From positions 86,191,574 to 86,255,573 of the forward strand of contig CM069441.1 of NCBI GenBank assembly GCA_035610835.1: DNA of 64,000 bases, written 5' to 3'. Position numbers and translations under genes: made by a program. Below, piece by piece: positions 43,112 to 53,142 of the stretch; position 1 is the first letter of the stretch, and each line of letters opens with the position of its first letter. The DNA is from Ophiura sarsii (Eukaryota > Echinodermata > Ophiuroidea > Amphilepidida > Ophiuridae). The notes below the pieces were generated by a model. It was not told where the DNA came from. It made no database searches and worked only from the letters and a program-made list of their open reading frames with translations.

Positions 43112-44878
43112 TTAACACTTTCCACGCGGCTGTCGACGCGACGACATTCCAAAATTGCTCGAAATACTAGCGCGTGGCATTTTGGTTCACTTTTTGTGAC
43201 GTTTTCCCAGGCCATCGCCCAAAGTGATAGATTTATTCCGTAAATGGCCATCTTATTAGCGGCATGATTCAAACATAAAACAAAATATGTACGGAATAAA
43301 TCGCATTGTAGTAACAATTTAGCTTTATTCCGTAAATAATGCGTCAGAAACGCTCACGCGTGTGGCATTTTGTTCACCTTTTGTGACATTTCCCCAAGCC
43401 ATAGCCCAAAGAGATAGATTTATTCCGTAAATGGCCATCTTATTCAAGACATTATGATTCAAACATAAAACAAAATATGTGGGCGATTCCACGGTAACAC
43501 GTGTTACATTTTAGGGCGCCATTCTTTATTCTCCCCTCTATAACTGTAAAAGTAGTCTGAATGAAGTTTACATCTTTTGTATTGTAATACCCAAGACTTA
43601 AGGCTAAATCCTCATGCTAACACCAATATGAAATATCAGCTCATGTTAATGTAAGACCGCTCTGAATATCGGTAACACGCGTTACGAAAAAAGACGCACT
43701 AAAAAAAATCCCAACTTTGTTTTGCTTGTGTATTTAAACTAACCTACCTGCAATCAATTGGTCACTACTGTGAGCAAGTACCTACCCAAGGTTTATAATA
43801 CTAGAATAATAACAAGAATTTAAGTTCTCACTTTTTTGTAAATTGCAAAATAGTCGGTAACACGTGTTACGGTAACACGCGTTACATTTTGTCCATCCAT
43901 AATTTACTAGCTTTATATTATTTATTTAATTTCTAAATTAAAATTAAGTTTGACTTTGACAATGGAACTAACATATAAACCATAAATAGTGATAACTAAC
44001 TCTAAAAAAATTAAGGTTTTAGCACGTTTTACTGAATATGAGTTCGGTAACACGCGTTACGACATTTTGATGGCTTATAGTGGAGTGGTGGTTATGAATT
44101 TATTTTATTGTTTACTATTTTTAAATAGGGCGTAACTAGTAGGATTAAAATTATAAGTGGCATCAATTAAAATCAAATCAATTAGGAAATATTTTCAAAA
44201 AAGTGTTGCTTCGGTAACACGTGTTACCGTTTTGGAAGTAAGAAAAATTTAAAAAAATCATAGTTAACAACGGTCAATGGTTGCAATATTTTTTTTTCCT
44301 GAACGTTTGCATAGGCTTTGCACAACATGAATGTAAAATTAAATCTTTTGGAGCATTTTTTAGTTTTTTTGCTCCGTCACATTTTCATGGAATCGCCCAT
44401 GTACGGAATAAATCGCATTATCATAGTAACAATTTAGCTTTATTCCGTAAATAATGCGTCAGAAACGCTCGCGCGTGTGGCATTTTGTTCACCTTTTGTG
44501 ACATTTCCCCAAGCCATAGCCCAAAGAGATAGATTTATTCCGTAAATGGCCATCTTATTCAAGACATTATGATTCAAACATAAAACAAAATATGTACGGA
44601 ATATATCGCATTATCATAGTAACAATTTAGCTTTATTCCGTCCTAAATTATGCGTCAGAAACGCTCGCGCGTGGCATTTCCCCAAGCCATAGCCCAAAGA
44701 GATAGATTTATTCCGTAAATGGCCATCTTATTCAAGACATTATGATTCAAACATAAAACAAAATATGTACGGAATAAATCGCATTATCGTAACAATTTAG
44801 CTTTATTCCGTAAATAATGCGTCAGAAACGCTCGCGCGTGTGGCATTTTGGTTCACTTTTTGTGACATTTCCCCAGAC
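43112..44878. repeat. Satellite array of ~170-195-bp units, first part
   Basis: Tandem units containing TTTATTCCGTAAATGGCC, GTACGGAATAAATCGC and TAATGCGTCAGAAACGCTCG. The spacing between equivalent points is 194, 193 and 170 bp once the inserted 917-bp element is removed. The TACGGAATAAA/TTTATTCCGTA words alternate in orientation inside each unit. The array starts next to a TTAACACTTTCCACGCGGC terminus, so a MITE end may have seeded it. Confidence 0.82.
43482..44398. mobile_element. 917-bp element with ATGT TSD and repeated palindromes
   Basis: Ends GGGCGATTCCACGG and CATGGAATCGCCC. ATGT is duplicated at both sides (43478-43481, 44399-44402); other satellite units read AAAATATGTACGG without interruption, giving an internal empty-site control. 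Inside, GGTAACACGYGTTAC palindromes start at 43494, 43671, 43856, 43871, 44046 and 44213. A 4-bp TSD is known for Sola elements, so a Sola-like MITE is a fair guess. No ORF. Confidence 0.83.
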
Positions 44879-45280
44879 CGCTAGTCCAATTAGGTGATAG
44901 ATATATTCCGTAAATGGCCATCTTATAAAAGGCATTATAAATAGAGCATAATTCACTAACATCGAACAAAATATTTACGGAATAAATCGCATTAATAGAA
45001 ACAATTACCTTACTTGGCACTAAACAATACTAAAAAAATGCGTCAGGAATGAAGGCCTAATTTTATAAGAACAATACCGGGCCGTGGCATTTTGTGACAC
45101 TTTTTTCATTTCATAAGCAATATTTATGAACGAAGTATAGATTCATTTCGTAGTGGTAAGGAAAAAAGGGAATATCTCAGCGGAATGATTAAAATCTGTG
45201 TCCCCAAAAGGTTTATTTCAAACTTCCCGTTCATTATTATTAAATTCTGGTTTATGCCATGGCCATGCGGCATGTGGGAC
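44033..45280. repeat. 1,247-bp tandem duplication, copy 1
   Basis: Runs from GAATATGAGTTCGGTAACAC inside the palindrome element through the satellite to GGCCATGCGGCATGTGGGAC. The next unit repeats it immediately with only a couple of differences. Confidence 0.9.
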
Positions 45281-46526
45281 GAATATGAGTTCGGTAACAC
45301 GCGTTACGACATTTTGATGGCTTATAGTGGAGTGGTGGTTATGAATTTATTTTATTGTTTACTATTTTTAAATAGGGCGTAACTAGTAGGATTAAAATTA
45401 TAAGTGGCATCAATTAAAATCAAATCAATTAGGAAATATTTTCAAAAAAGTGTTGCTTCGGTAACACGTGTTACCGTTTTGGAAGTAAGAAAAGTTTAAA
45501 AAAATCATAGTTAACAACGGTCAATGGTTGCAATATTTTTTTTTCCTGAACGTTTGCATAGGCTTTGCACAACATGAATGTAAAATTAAATCTTTTGGAG
45601 CATTTTTTAGTTTTTTTGCTCCGTCACATTTTCATGGAATCGCCCATGTACGGAATAAATCGCATTATCATAGTAACAATTTAGCTTTATTCCGTAAATA
45701 ATGCGTCAGAAACGCTCGCGCGTGTGGCATTTTGTTCACCTTTTGTGACATTTCCCCAAGCCATAGCCCAAAGAGATAGATTTATTCCGTAAATGGCCAT
45801 CTTATTCAAGACATTATGATTCAAACATAAAACAAAATATGTACGGAATATATCGCATTATCATAGTAACAATTTAGCTTTATTCCGTCCTAAATTATGC
45901 GTCAGAAACGCTCGCGCGTGGCATTTCCCCAAGCCATAGCCCAAAGAGATAGATTTATTCCGTAAATGGCCATCTTATTCAAGACATTATGATTCAAACA
46001 TAAAACAAAATATGTACGGAATAAATCGCATTATCGTAACAATTTAGCTTTATTCCGTAAATAATGCGTCAGAAACGCTCGCGCGTGTGGCATTTTGGTT
46101 CACTTTTTGTGACATTTCCCCAGACCGCTAGTCCAATTAGGTGATAGATATATTCCGTAAATGGCCATCTTATAAAAGGCATTATAAATAGAGCATAATT
46201 CACTAACATCGAACAAAATATTTACGGAATAAATCGCATTAATAGAAACAATTACCTTACTTGGCACTAAACAATACTAAAAAATGCGTCAGGAATGAAG
46301 GCCTAATTTTATAAGAACAATACCGGGCCGTGGCATTTTGTGACACTTTTTTCATTTCATAAGCAATATTTATGAACGAAGTATAGATTCATTTCGTAGT
46401 GGTAAGGAAAAAAGGGAATATCTCAGCGGAATGATTAAAATCTGTGTCCCCAAAAGGTTTATTTCAAACTTCCCGTTCATTATTATTAAATTCTGGTTTA
46501 TGCCATGGCCATGCGGCATGTGGGAC
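45281..46526. repeat. 1,247-bp tandem duplication, copy 2
   Basis: Same sequence as 44033-45280; I noticed AAAATTT/AAAGTTT and a 1-bp A-run difference. After CATGTGGGAC it goes on into GTTTAAAAAAAAG, the ancestral right flank. The ORF at 45185-45382 spans the joint and is not a gene. Confidence 0.9.
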
Positions 46527-46529
46527 GTT

Positions 46530-46645
46530 TAAAAAAAAGTTTGCGGATTTTAAACTTCCTGTTCACTTTGTTGATTAAATTCAGCTTTATGACCATGCGG
46601 GACGTTTAAAATCAACCCTTTTTTGCGGATTTTAAACGTCCCGCA
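46530..46645. repeat. GCGGGACGTTTAAAATC hairpin pair, second copy
   Basis: Matches 42308-42433 in arrangement and is followed by the same AAAAATACAAATCCCC...CTCGCCCTGGCGGGCC block. Confidence 0.75.
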
Positions 46646-46800
46646 TCAAAAATTCTTCCCTGATCGATCTTCACCCCAAAAAATACAAATCCCCTTTTTT
46701 TTACTACGCAAATTAGCCCCCAAAAGAAATCTCCTTTTCTCGCCCTGGCGGGCCATTGAACACTATAGACAGTTGATATCCATACCTACATGTATTATAT

Positions 46801-46959
46801 AATCTTGACTCGCGTCCCGGTCAATGGGAAATTATTGTATTTAACACGGTAACGGGACGCGTATCAAGATTATATATAGGGAGAGAGTAATCTTGACTCG
46901 CGTCCCGGTCAATGGGAAATTATTGTATTTAACACGGTAACGGGACGCGTATCAAGATT
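46801..46959. repeat. Hairpin units 4 and 5
   Basis: Units 46801-46871 and 46889-46959, same stem and loop as units 2-3, separated by TATATAGGGAGAGAG. Confidence 0.85.
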
Positions 46960-46991
46960 ATATATAGGGAGAGAGAGGTTTGAGCACACTA

Positions 46992-47476
46992 CAGTTAAGC
47001 CCACAATTATTCATACCCCTTGGAAAATATGAGTTTTTTGCGTTTTTCTCATATCTATACCAGCTGGAGTGGTGGAACTTCTGCTTTACACTAAAGACAA
47101 ATAGTTTGCAAGTACAAATCAATATATTTGGGCTCAACATTTTTTGCATAACAATAGAATTGAACAAGAATTATGTTTTTATGCCTCTCCAAAATTATTC
47201 ATACCCCATACCAAGTCTAAGGATTGAGGCCACTTTTTGTGATAATACACATGTTTTTGACATTCCAAACATTCTTTATATTGTGTGATAGGCTTTTATA
47301 TTGTTATGTAATTATTCCATACAATATGGATGCATTATAAATGTGTCCTATTCAATGTACAGTGAGGGATATTATAGGACAACACTCTAGCTCTTTGACA
47401 GCATGGCGAAGGGGATCAAATAACTCAGTGAGGACCTTTTTTTATTCAAGGGGTATGAATAATTGTGGCTTAACTG
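46992..47476. mobile_element. Mariner-type MITE inserted between hairpin units
   Basis: CAGTTAAGCCCACAATTATT at the left, with CATACCCC beyond, and its reverse complement at right; TA on both sides (46990-46991, 47477-47478). 485 bp. Long open frames inside lack transposase motifs. Confidence 0.85.
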
Positions 47477-47482
47477 TATATA

Positions 47483-47663
47483 TAATCTTGACTCGCGTCC
47501 GGGTCAATGGGAAATTATTGTATTTAACATGGTAACGGGACGCGTATCAAGATTATATATAGGGAGAGAGAGCTTGAGCACACTATATATATAATCTTGA
47601 CTCGCATCCCGGTCAATGGGAAAGTATTGTATTTAACACGGCAACGGGACGCGTATCAAGGTT
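47483..47663. repeat. Hairpin units 6 and 7
   Basis: Units 47483-47554 and 47593-47663, with point changes (GTCCGGG, CATGG; CATCCCG, CAAGGTT). They complete a set of seven related hairpins in the 6-kb element. Confidence 0.85.
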
Positions 47664-47870
47664 ATATATATAGGGAGAGAGGGCGGCACACTATTATAAT
47701 CATTTCAATCTTTTCATTCAAAATATATTGCTAACATGGTTTCAACCAGTATTATTGTTATTATTACTACATTGATAATTATTTATTTATACAATATTAC
47801 ATTTCAATTTTCAGTAAGCTAGGGGGCCCAAAGTTGACCGGGACGTGAGGCAAGATATAGCCAAATCTGC

Positions 47871-48779
47871 TGGGGAAAAGTTTGATTTCCTGTTTGAATT
47901 TTAAAGGGACACAATCGTGACAATGTCATGTTGATTTTTTTAAATTTTAATTAATTTACTTCAGAATTCAAGATGAACATTAAAAATTGCCATTAGTTGT
48001 TTCTACTAATAAAAACCCATCAAAACTTGATTAAAACAATGTTTTAAATATGTTGGAATACCACCCTTTATAAACCATGTAAAATGCCGGTTGCCAGCAT
48101 TTTTGAATCGACGTTTTGTTGTACAAGGAGGGCTGATTTTTCTTAATCCTTATACTAGGTGTAAGTTCATACATGTATAAATACAATTGTAAAAATATAC
48201 AAATCCCAGTTTTTATCTTATATTTTTGTAATAGAGGGCGCTGCCTCCACCACATCTCTTAATGCCCCTTTAAGCAAATTCTGATACTTGTTGAAGAGAT
48301 GAAGAACATTTTGTGATTTTGGGTTTGAGACTGATGCTTGATATCTCCCAGCACTATATCTGGGTTCAGCAACTGCCTGTCCAATTTATCAGAATAGCCC
48401 GTCCAGAACTTGACCCTAAAATATAAATCAACCTGTTTGCCACCTTTATGGGGTGTCAAGGTTCAAATGTGTGCTGTGTTAGCCTTGATTTGTCAGTCAG
48501 AACTAGTTTCAAGTTCAATAAACTCTTACAACAACTATTTTTAGAATATCACATCTGTTAAAAATTCCTTAATTCTGTCCGTCCTGGGAGTAATCTGCCC
48601 GTCCAGATGACGGGTGGACGGGTCTCTGGCTAAGACCTTGGATCCACTAGCCTTACTGAGAACTTGTGGCCAATGAAATACAAGGGGTGTGTCAGAAACA
48701 TCCATTCAGCATCAAGCAAAAGTTTTTTTATTGTAAAAAAGTGATGGGCGGCGCAACGATAATCGATACCATGTTATTT
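47871..48779. other. Non-coding spacer
   Basis: No recognised gene or repeat pair. Minus-strand ORFs at 48031-48459 show no family features. Confidence 0.4.
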
Positions 48780-49490
48780 TTGTAATAGGGGAGGGGACTT
48801 GGTGTGAGGTGGGGTATAGGGAGGGTGATTGGGATTGGGATGGGGGATGGTATTTGTGGTTGGAAGGGGGTTAGTGATGGGGAGGGGTTGTGGTGGAGGG
48901 CAGGGGTTTGTTGTGGTGTCAAATGGGAATGCAGGGTGGCCCTGGGGAGAGGGTTTGTGGTGGGGATGGATGCATGGGGTGGGAAGGGTTGGCCTGGGGG
49001 AGGGGTTTGTGGTGGGGTTGGGAAGGGAAGGAGGTTTAGGGTGGGATTGTGATGGGGAGGTGGTTGTGGATGCATGGGGTGGGTAGGGTGTTTGTGGTGG
49101 GAGAGGGGTGTTGTGGTGGGGGAGGGGTTTGTGGTGGGGATGGGAAAGGGAGGGGGTTTGTGGTGGGGATGGGAGGGGAGAGGGTTTGTGGTGGGGATGG
49201 GAAGGGGAGGGGGTTTATGGTGGGGATGGGATGGAGTTTGTGGTGGGGATGTGAAGGAGAGGGAGTTTGTGGTGGGGATTGTGATGGTAAAGGGGTTGTG
49301 GTGGCATGAAGGTGGGTGGGGTGGGGATTTGTGGTGGGGAGGGGAGGTTGTAATTGTAGGGGTGGTTTAGATGTGGAGGTGGCATTGTGGGAAGGTGGAG
49401 TAGGTTTGTGGTTGGGGTTGAGTGGGTTTGTGCATGTGGGATGGGGGTGGGAGGGGTTTGTGGTGTGGGGGAGGGGAGGGGTGTGTGTAC
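48780..49490 (+). repeat. G-rich degenerate minisatellite
   Basis: About 700 bp of GGGGAGGGGGTTTGTGGTGG and GGGATGGGAAGG-type units on the plus strand, strongly strand-asymmetric. Numerous GGG/GGGG tracts at short spacing could form G-quadruplexes. Gly/Val/Trp-rich and Pro-rich frames here are artefacts. Confidence 0.92.
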
Positions 49491-49524
49491 ACCATTAAGT
49501 ACACAATAAGGCTAACAAAAATTT

Positions 49525-49885
49525 GTTATGTTGTCCTCGACCGCCCGCTCGTAAGATTTAGGACCGCTCAGATTTTTTTAGATTTTTTTTTTTTTTAATC
49601 CGATTTTTTTCCCTTTTTTTTCAGAGATTTTTTTCAGTTGTTTTTTTCAGTTTTTTTTCTACAGATTTTGTTCAGATTTTTTTTTAAACAGTTTAAATGG
49701 CATTGAATATTAAATTAAGTGTTTATAACATATATGTGCGACTCTTAAGAGTGATTTCAACTTCTTGTTGGCTGAACTTTTGAGCTTCCGCTGGTAAAAG
49801 AATCTTTTTTATTTTATTTTTTAAATCCGCCCGCCCGCCCCTCCTCTCTGAAAGTTGTGGAGGACAACATAACAACAAAAAAGTT
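49525..49885. repeat. Inverted-repeat element with T-rich interior
   Basis: TTGTTATGTTGTCCTC near 49529 is mirrored by GAGGACAACATAACAA near 49859, with CCGCCCGC words inside each end. TTTTTTTCAG runs in the middle. Confidence 0.65.
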
Positions 49886-50454
49886 TGGCCTAAGCATAGA
49901 GGATTCCCTGTTTGTTAATATAATAGTGCACTTTCAATGAAAGCTTGAAAATGAAGAAAAAAAATACAAAAATAGTTTTTGCCAAAAAATGACTGAAATT
50001 GCATCTTTTTTCTAGTAAAACGTAACCATGAATTGTTTTGAAGCGATGCAAAATATTTTGGTATCAAGTTCAGCTATCGATATATGAAAGATAGAAGATG
50101 CATTTTTTGTGTGGAAGCGCTACTTTTGGATCAACTGTAAATACTGGCAAAATGTCCACTTTCCACAAATTGACTGAAATTTCATCATTTTTCTGGCAAA
50201 ACGCAACCAAGAATTTTTTTGAAGCAACACAAAATATTTAGGAATTGAGTTAAACAATTGATATATTTTTTATAACTAGACTTTTGAAACAGTGGCATGA
50301 GTCTTCTCGACTGATGCGTCCTTAAAACATATTACACAATATTATCACATGTATAAATAAAAAGGCAGAATATATACAAATATTTACATGATAACATAGA
50401 ATCATACAAGTTGAATGCTACGTGCAGTCCAAAGTCATGTTTGGTGGGCTCTTA

Positions 50455-50705
50455 TTTACCTTTTTTAAACTCATTTATTGTACTAAATAAAATGTACAGG
50501 TGATCATTTGAAGATGCTGACCATTTGATGGTCATTTGAAGATGCTGACCATTTGATGATACTAAACATAATGTACAAGTTGTAGTTTGAGAAGGCTGAC
50601 CACTTGACGTACTAGCGAAAATGTACAATTGGTCATTTGAGGAGGCTGACCATTTCATACTAAATGAAATATGTTCAAGTGGTCATTTGAGGATGCTGAC
50701 TATTT
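50455..50705 (+). repeat. Minisatellite of ~60-bp GGTCATTTGAGGATGCTGACC units
   Basis: GTCATTTGAAGATGCTGACC and variants recur five times with AATGTACA words between. No coding potential recognised. Confidence 0.8.
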
Positions 50706-50880
50706 GAAAAGGTGGGTGCTTATAAGAGATTGTTTGTTGTTAGTCATTGAGAAAAACAGGGGTGGGCGCTTATAAGGTCCTGGGCGCTTATTAATAGGGA
50801 TAATACGGTTAAAGCAATTGTATACCTACAGACAGAAAACGTGACCAAAAATAGCCAATCCAGCACAAAGAAGGATAAAC

Positions 50881-51229
50881 GCCAAGTAACAAAAATAATG
50901 TGTTTCTCGTCCGGACTTTTTTGAAAATCAGTGAGGACAGCCCTTATTATTTGTTAATTATGGATTTTTTAGAAGCCCAAATACAAGCTTTTTGCAAAAT
51001 TTGTTTAGATGTTCGTATCACTATCTATGCCAACGAGTGTTTCTCGCGTCTTTTCATTGAAATATAGTTGAAAATGATGAACACACAACAAAGACAGGTA
51101 TGATATTTGATTTTTTTTCTCGATTTTTTTGTTGTTGTTGTTGTTGGAATTTTGAAGGAATTTTTGAAAATAACAATAACAAAAATATTGGAGCGGGCGG
51201 GGACGAGAAAGGTTTTTTTGTTACTTGGC
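50881..51229. repeat. Inverted-repeat element, GCCAAGTAACAAAAA ends
   Basis: GCCAAGTAACAAAAATAATG with CTCGTCC inside at left; GGACGAGAAAGG, then TTTTTTTGTTACTTGGC at right. ~350 bp, no ORF; TSD not resolved. Confidence 0.7.
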
Positions 51230-52304
51230 CTAACGTTTTGAAGAATGTTTGCTAATTAAAGAGATGTTATGTGATCTTTTTCCAGGGGTGCCCTCTATTT
51301 ATTTTTTTTAGAAATTAGATTTTCTTGCAGATTTACATTTCTGATCATAAATCATAATATATTCTGAGTTACAGAGTGATACGATTCCTAATAACTTCAA
51401 AATCATGGTTTAAAAGAGTGAATTTAGAGTGAAAAATAAACTGTCCTGCTTATTTTCACTCCGCGCCGTGCTTCTTGAAAAGCCGTACAGTTACAGGGAC
51501 ACAAAGTAGTGATGAAGATTTTTTTTTAAAATCAATTTACTTCAGAATTCAAGATGAACATTAAAAATTACCATTATTGTTGTACATAACTCCGCTTCTT
51601 TGACACCAAAACCAACTTTCTACCATATTTTCACAGTATTTATTTTGCTTCCGCGATTACACTACGTCTATATACGGGTGATTCAAAGGAAACAAATGAT
51701 GGCGGCCATTTTTAAATGAATTAACCCTTACTGTTTATACCTACAATTAATTACCAATTTAGCATGCAGTGTAAAATCCATTATATTTATTCATAAATCA
51801 TGTTTCAATTTTTAGTTAATTTTTCAACAAATAATTATAAAATAAAATTATAAAATTAATGCCCATTTTCAAATCCCTGTAACTTTTTTTTGTGGATTTT
51901 TTATTCGATGTTCATCATTAAAGTCAGCTTCTTGTGACACCAACTCTCTACCTATTTTCTCCGGGTAGCAGCTATATAGCTTTCACAACTAGCCTATATA
52001 ATATGGGCGAGTCTGGGTTACACCTGTGACGTATCTTACCATCGTCAATATATACAAAGTATGCTTAGAAAGTCTATAGGCCCTATCTATTTTCTTGGGC
52101 ATTATTAGAGGGCAATTGTTTTGGCGTTTTGTTTTATACAATATTCTCCATCGAAATAAAATATACTTGAATCACCATTTTGGTGAATTTCAAGACTTTT
52201 ATTGCATTTTTACAACAGCTTTGAAAACTTCGTTCTCATTTCAGACAGAAATAAGATTTACACCCCTGAAACAAAGGCAATGAGGTATGCAATTGTTTTA
52301 TTAT
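51230..52304. other. Non-coding spacer
   Basis: No gene recognised. Confidence 0.4.
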
Positions 52305-52715
52305 TTTTTTACTAATCCAAGCTTACAGAGACCTTATTTTAAAAATATTTGGTCAAAAATCCAAAAAAATCCACACAAAAAAATTAGGCCTCAGCGCGTA
52401 GACCTATGCGCCGTAGCTCATTTCACATACCAATCCGGGCGGGCTTCTGAGACAGACAATCTTCTTTGTTTGGCCTAAGTAGATATAATACATACGTACG
52501 TTGTTCAACTGCTGTAAATTTCAAAAAATGTTTCAATTACCTACGGGGTCAACCATTTTTTTCACCTCAACCCGACTTTGGAGTCCCTTTTTTAAAAAAT
52601 ATTTTGTAAAAAATCAAAACAAAACAAAAATGTTTAGGCCTCAGCGCGTAGACCTACGCGCCGTAGCTCATTTCACATACCAATGCGGGCGGGCTTCTGA
52701 GACAGACAATCTTCT
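52305..52715. repeat. Tandem pair of ~240-bp units
   Basis: TAGGCCTCAGCGCGTAGACC, GCGCCGTAGCTCATTTCACA and CGGGCGGGCTTCTGAGACAG occur at 52386-52462 and again at 52635-52711. Each includes the near-palindrome GCGCGTAGACCTACGCGC. Confidence 0.8.
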
Positions 52716-53084
52716 TTATAACTATATCATCATTTACGTGTTAGGTAGATTATTATTGATTTGATTGATTATGTTCAATTACAATATTATTACACACTGA
52801 CTGATGATTCTAATAAAAGAGTTCTCTGCGCATGAATTTGACATAGGCCTACCTGTGGAGATTGTCTTAATTTTATAACGAAAGCTCGAAAACAATCCTA
52901 TGACACATTAAAGATTGCTATTAAAACATGATTATGTATTTCACATCCAATTTTGATATTTTTCGTGGCCAAAATAATCATGTTTCACATGTATTATTTG
53001 TTCTCATCACAATATTCATATATTGCAGGTCATTGATTCTAGAATATCAGTGGTGGCTTGTTTACCGAGCTAATTATCACAACG

Positions 53085-53142
53085 ATGGATATAGAGGACA
53101 GCAGACAGCGGTTGAAGGACATATCGCTATCGGCGAATAATG
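53085..53142 (+). CDS. ERCC6L-like: ERCC6L-like exon 1 (coding part)
   Basis: ATG at 53085 opens MDIEDSRQRLKDISLSANN plus one base, then donor GTAGGT. Too short for ORF calling. Chosen because its phase (1) joins exactly to exon 2 and there is no other in-frame start before the exon 2 homology. A stop lies upstream in frame only in non-coding sequence, so a 5' UTR exon boundary is unknown. Confidence 0.65.

Larger units (their letters stand above)
41820..47862. mobile_element. 6-kb composite DNA element with 8-bp TSD
   Basis: Left end GGCAATGTCTTGCTTCACAT and right end (reverse complement) GGCTATATCTTGCCTCACGT align over about 60 bp, including CAACTTTGGGCCCCCTA and the CTGAAAATTRA beyond it. 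AAATCTGC borders both ends (41812-41819, 47863-47870), an 8-bp TSD. The interior is all repetitive: hairpin units, GGGACGTTTAAAATC hairpins, a ~194-bp satellite array, a nested palindrome-bearing element, a 1,247-bp tandem duplication and a nested TA element. No transposase frame was found. The superfamily is not identified. Confidence 0.8.

Noticed and set aside
46980..47288. 102-residue ORF as a possible small transposon protein
   Set aside because: Lies across the TIR of a 485-bp TA element, has no HTH or DDE motif, and its opposite strand is also open because of the inverted repeats.
48728..49498. Gly/Val/Trp-rich and Pro-rich open frames
   Set aside because: They arise from the G-rich minisatellite, exist in several frames and strands, and have no domain.
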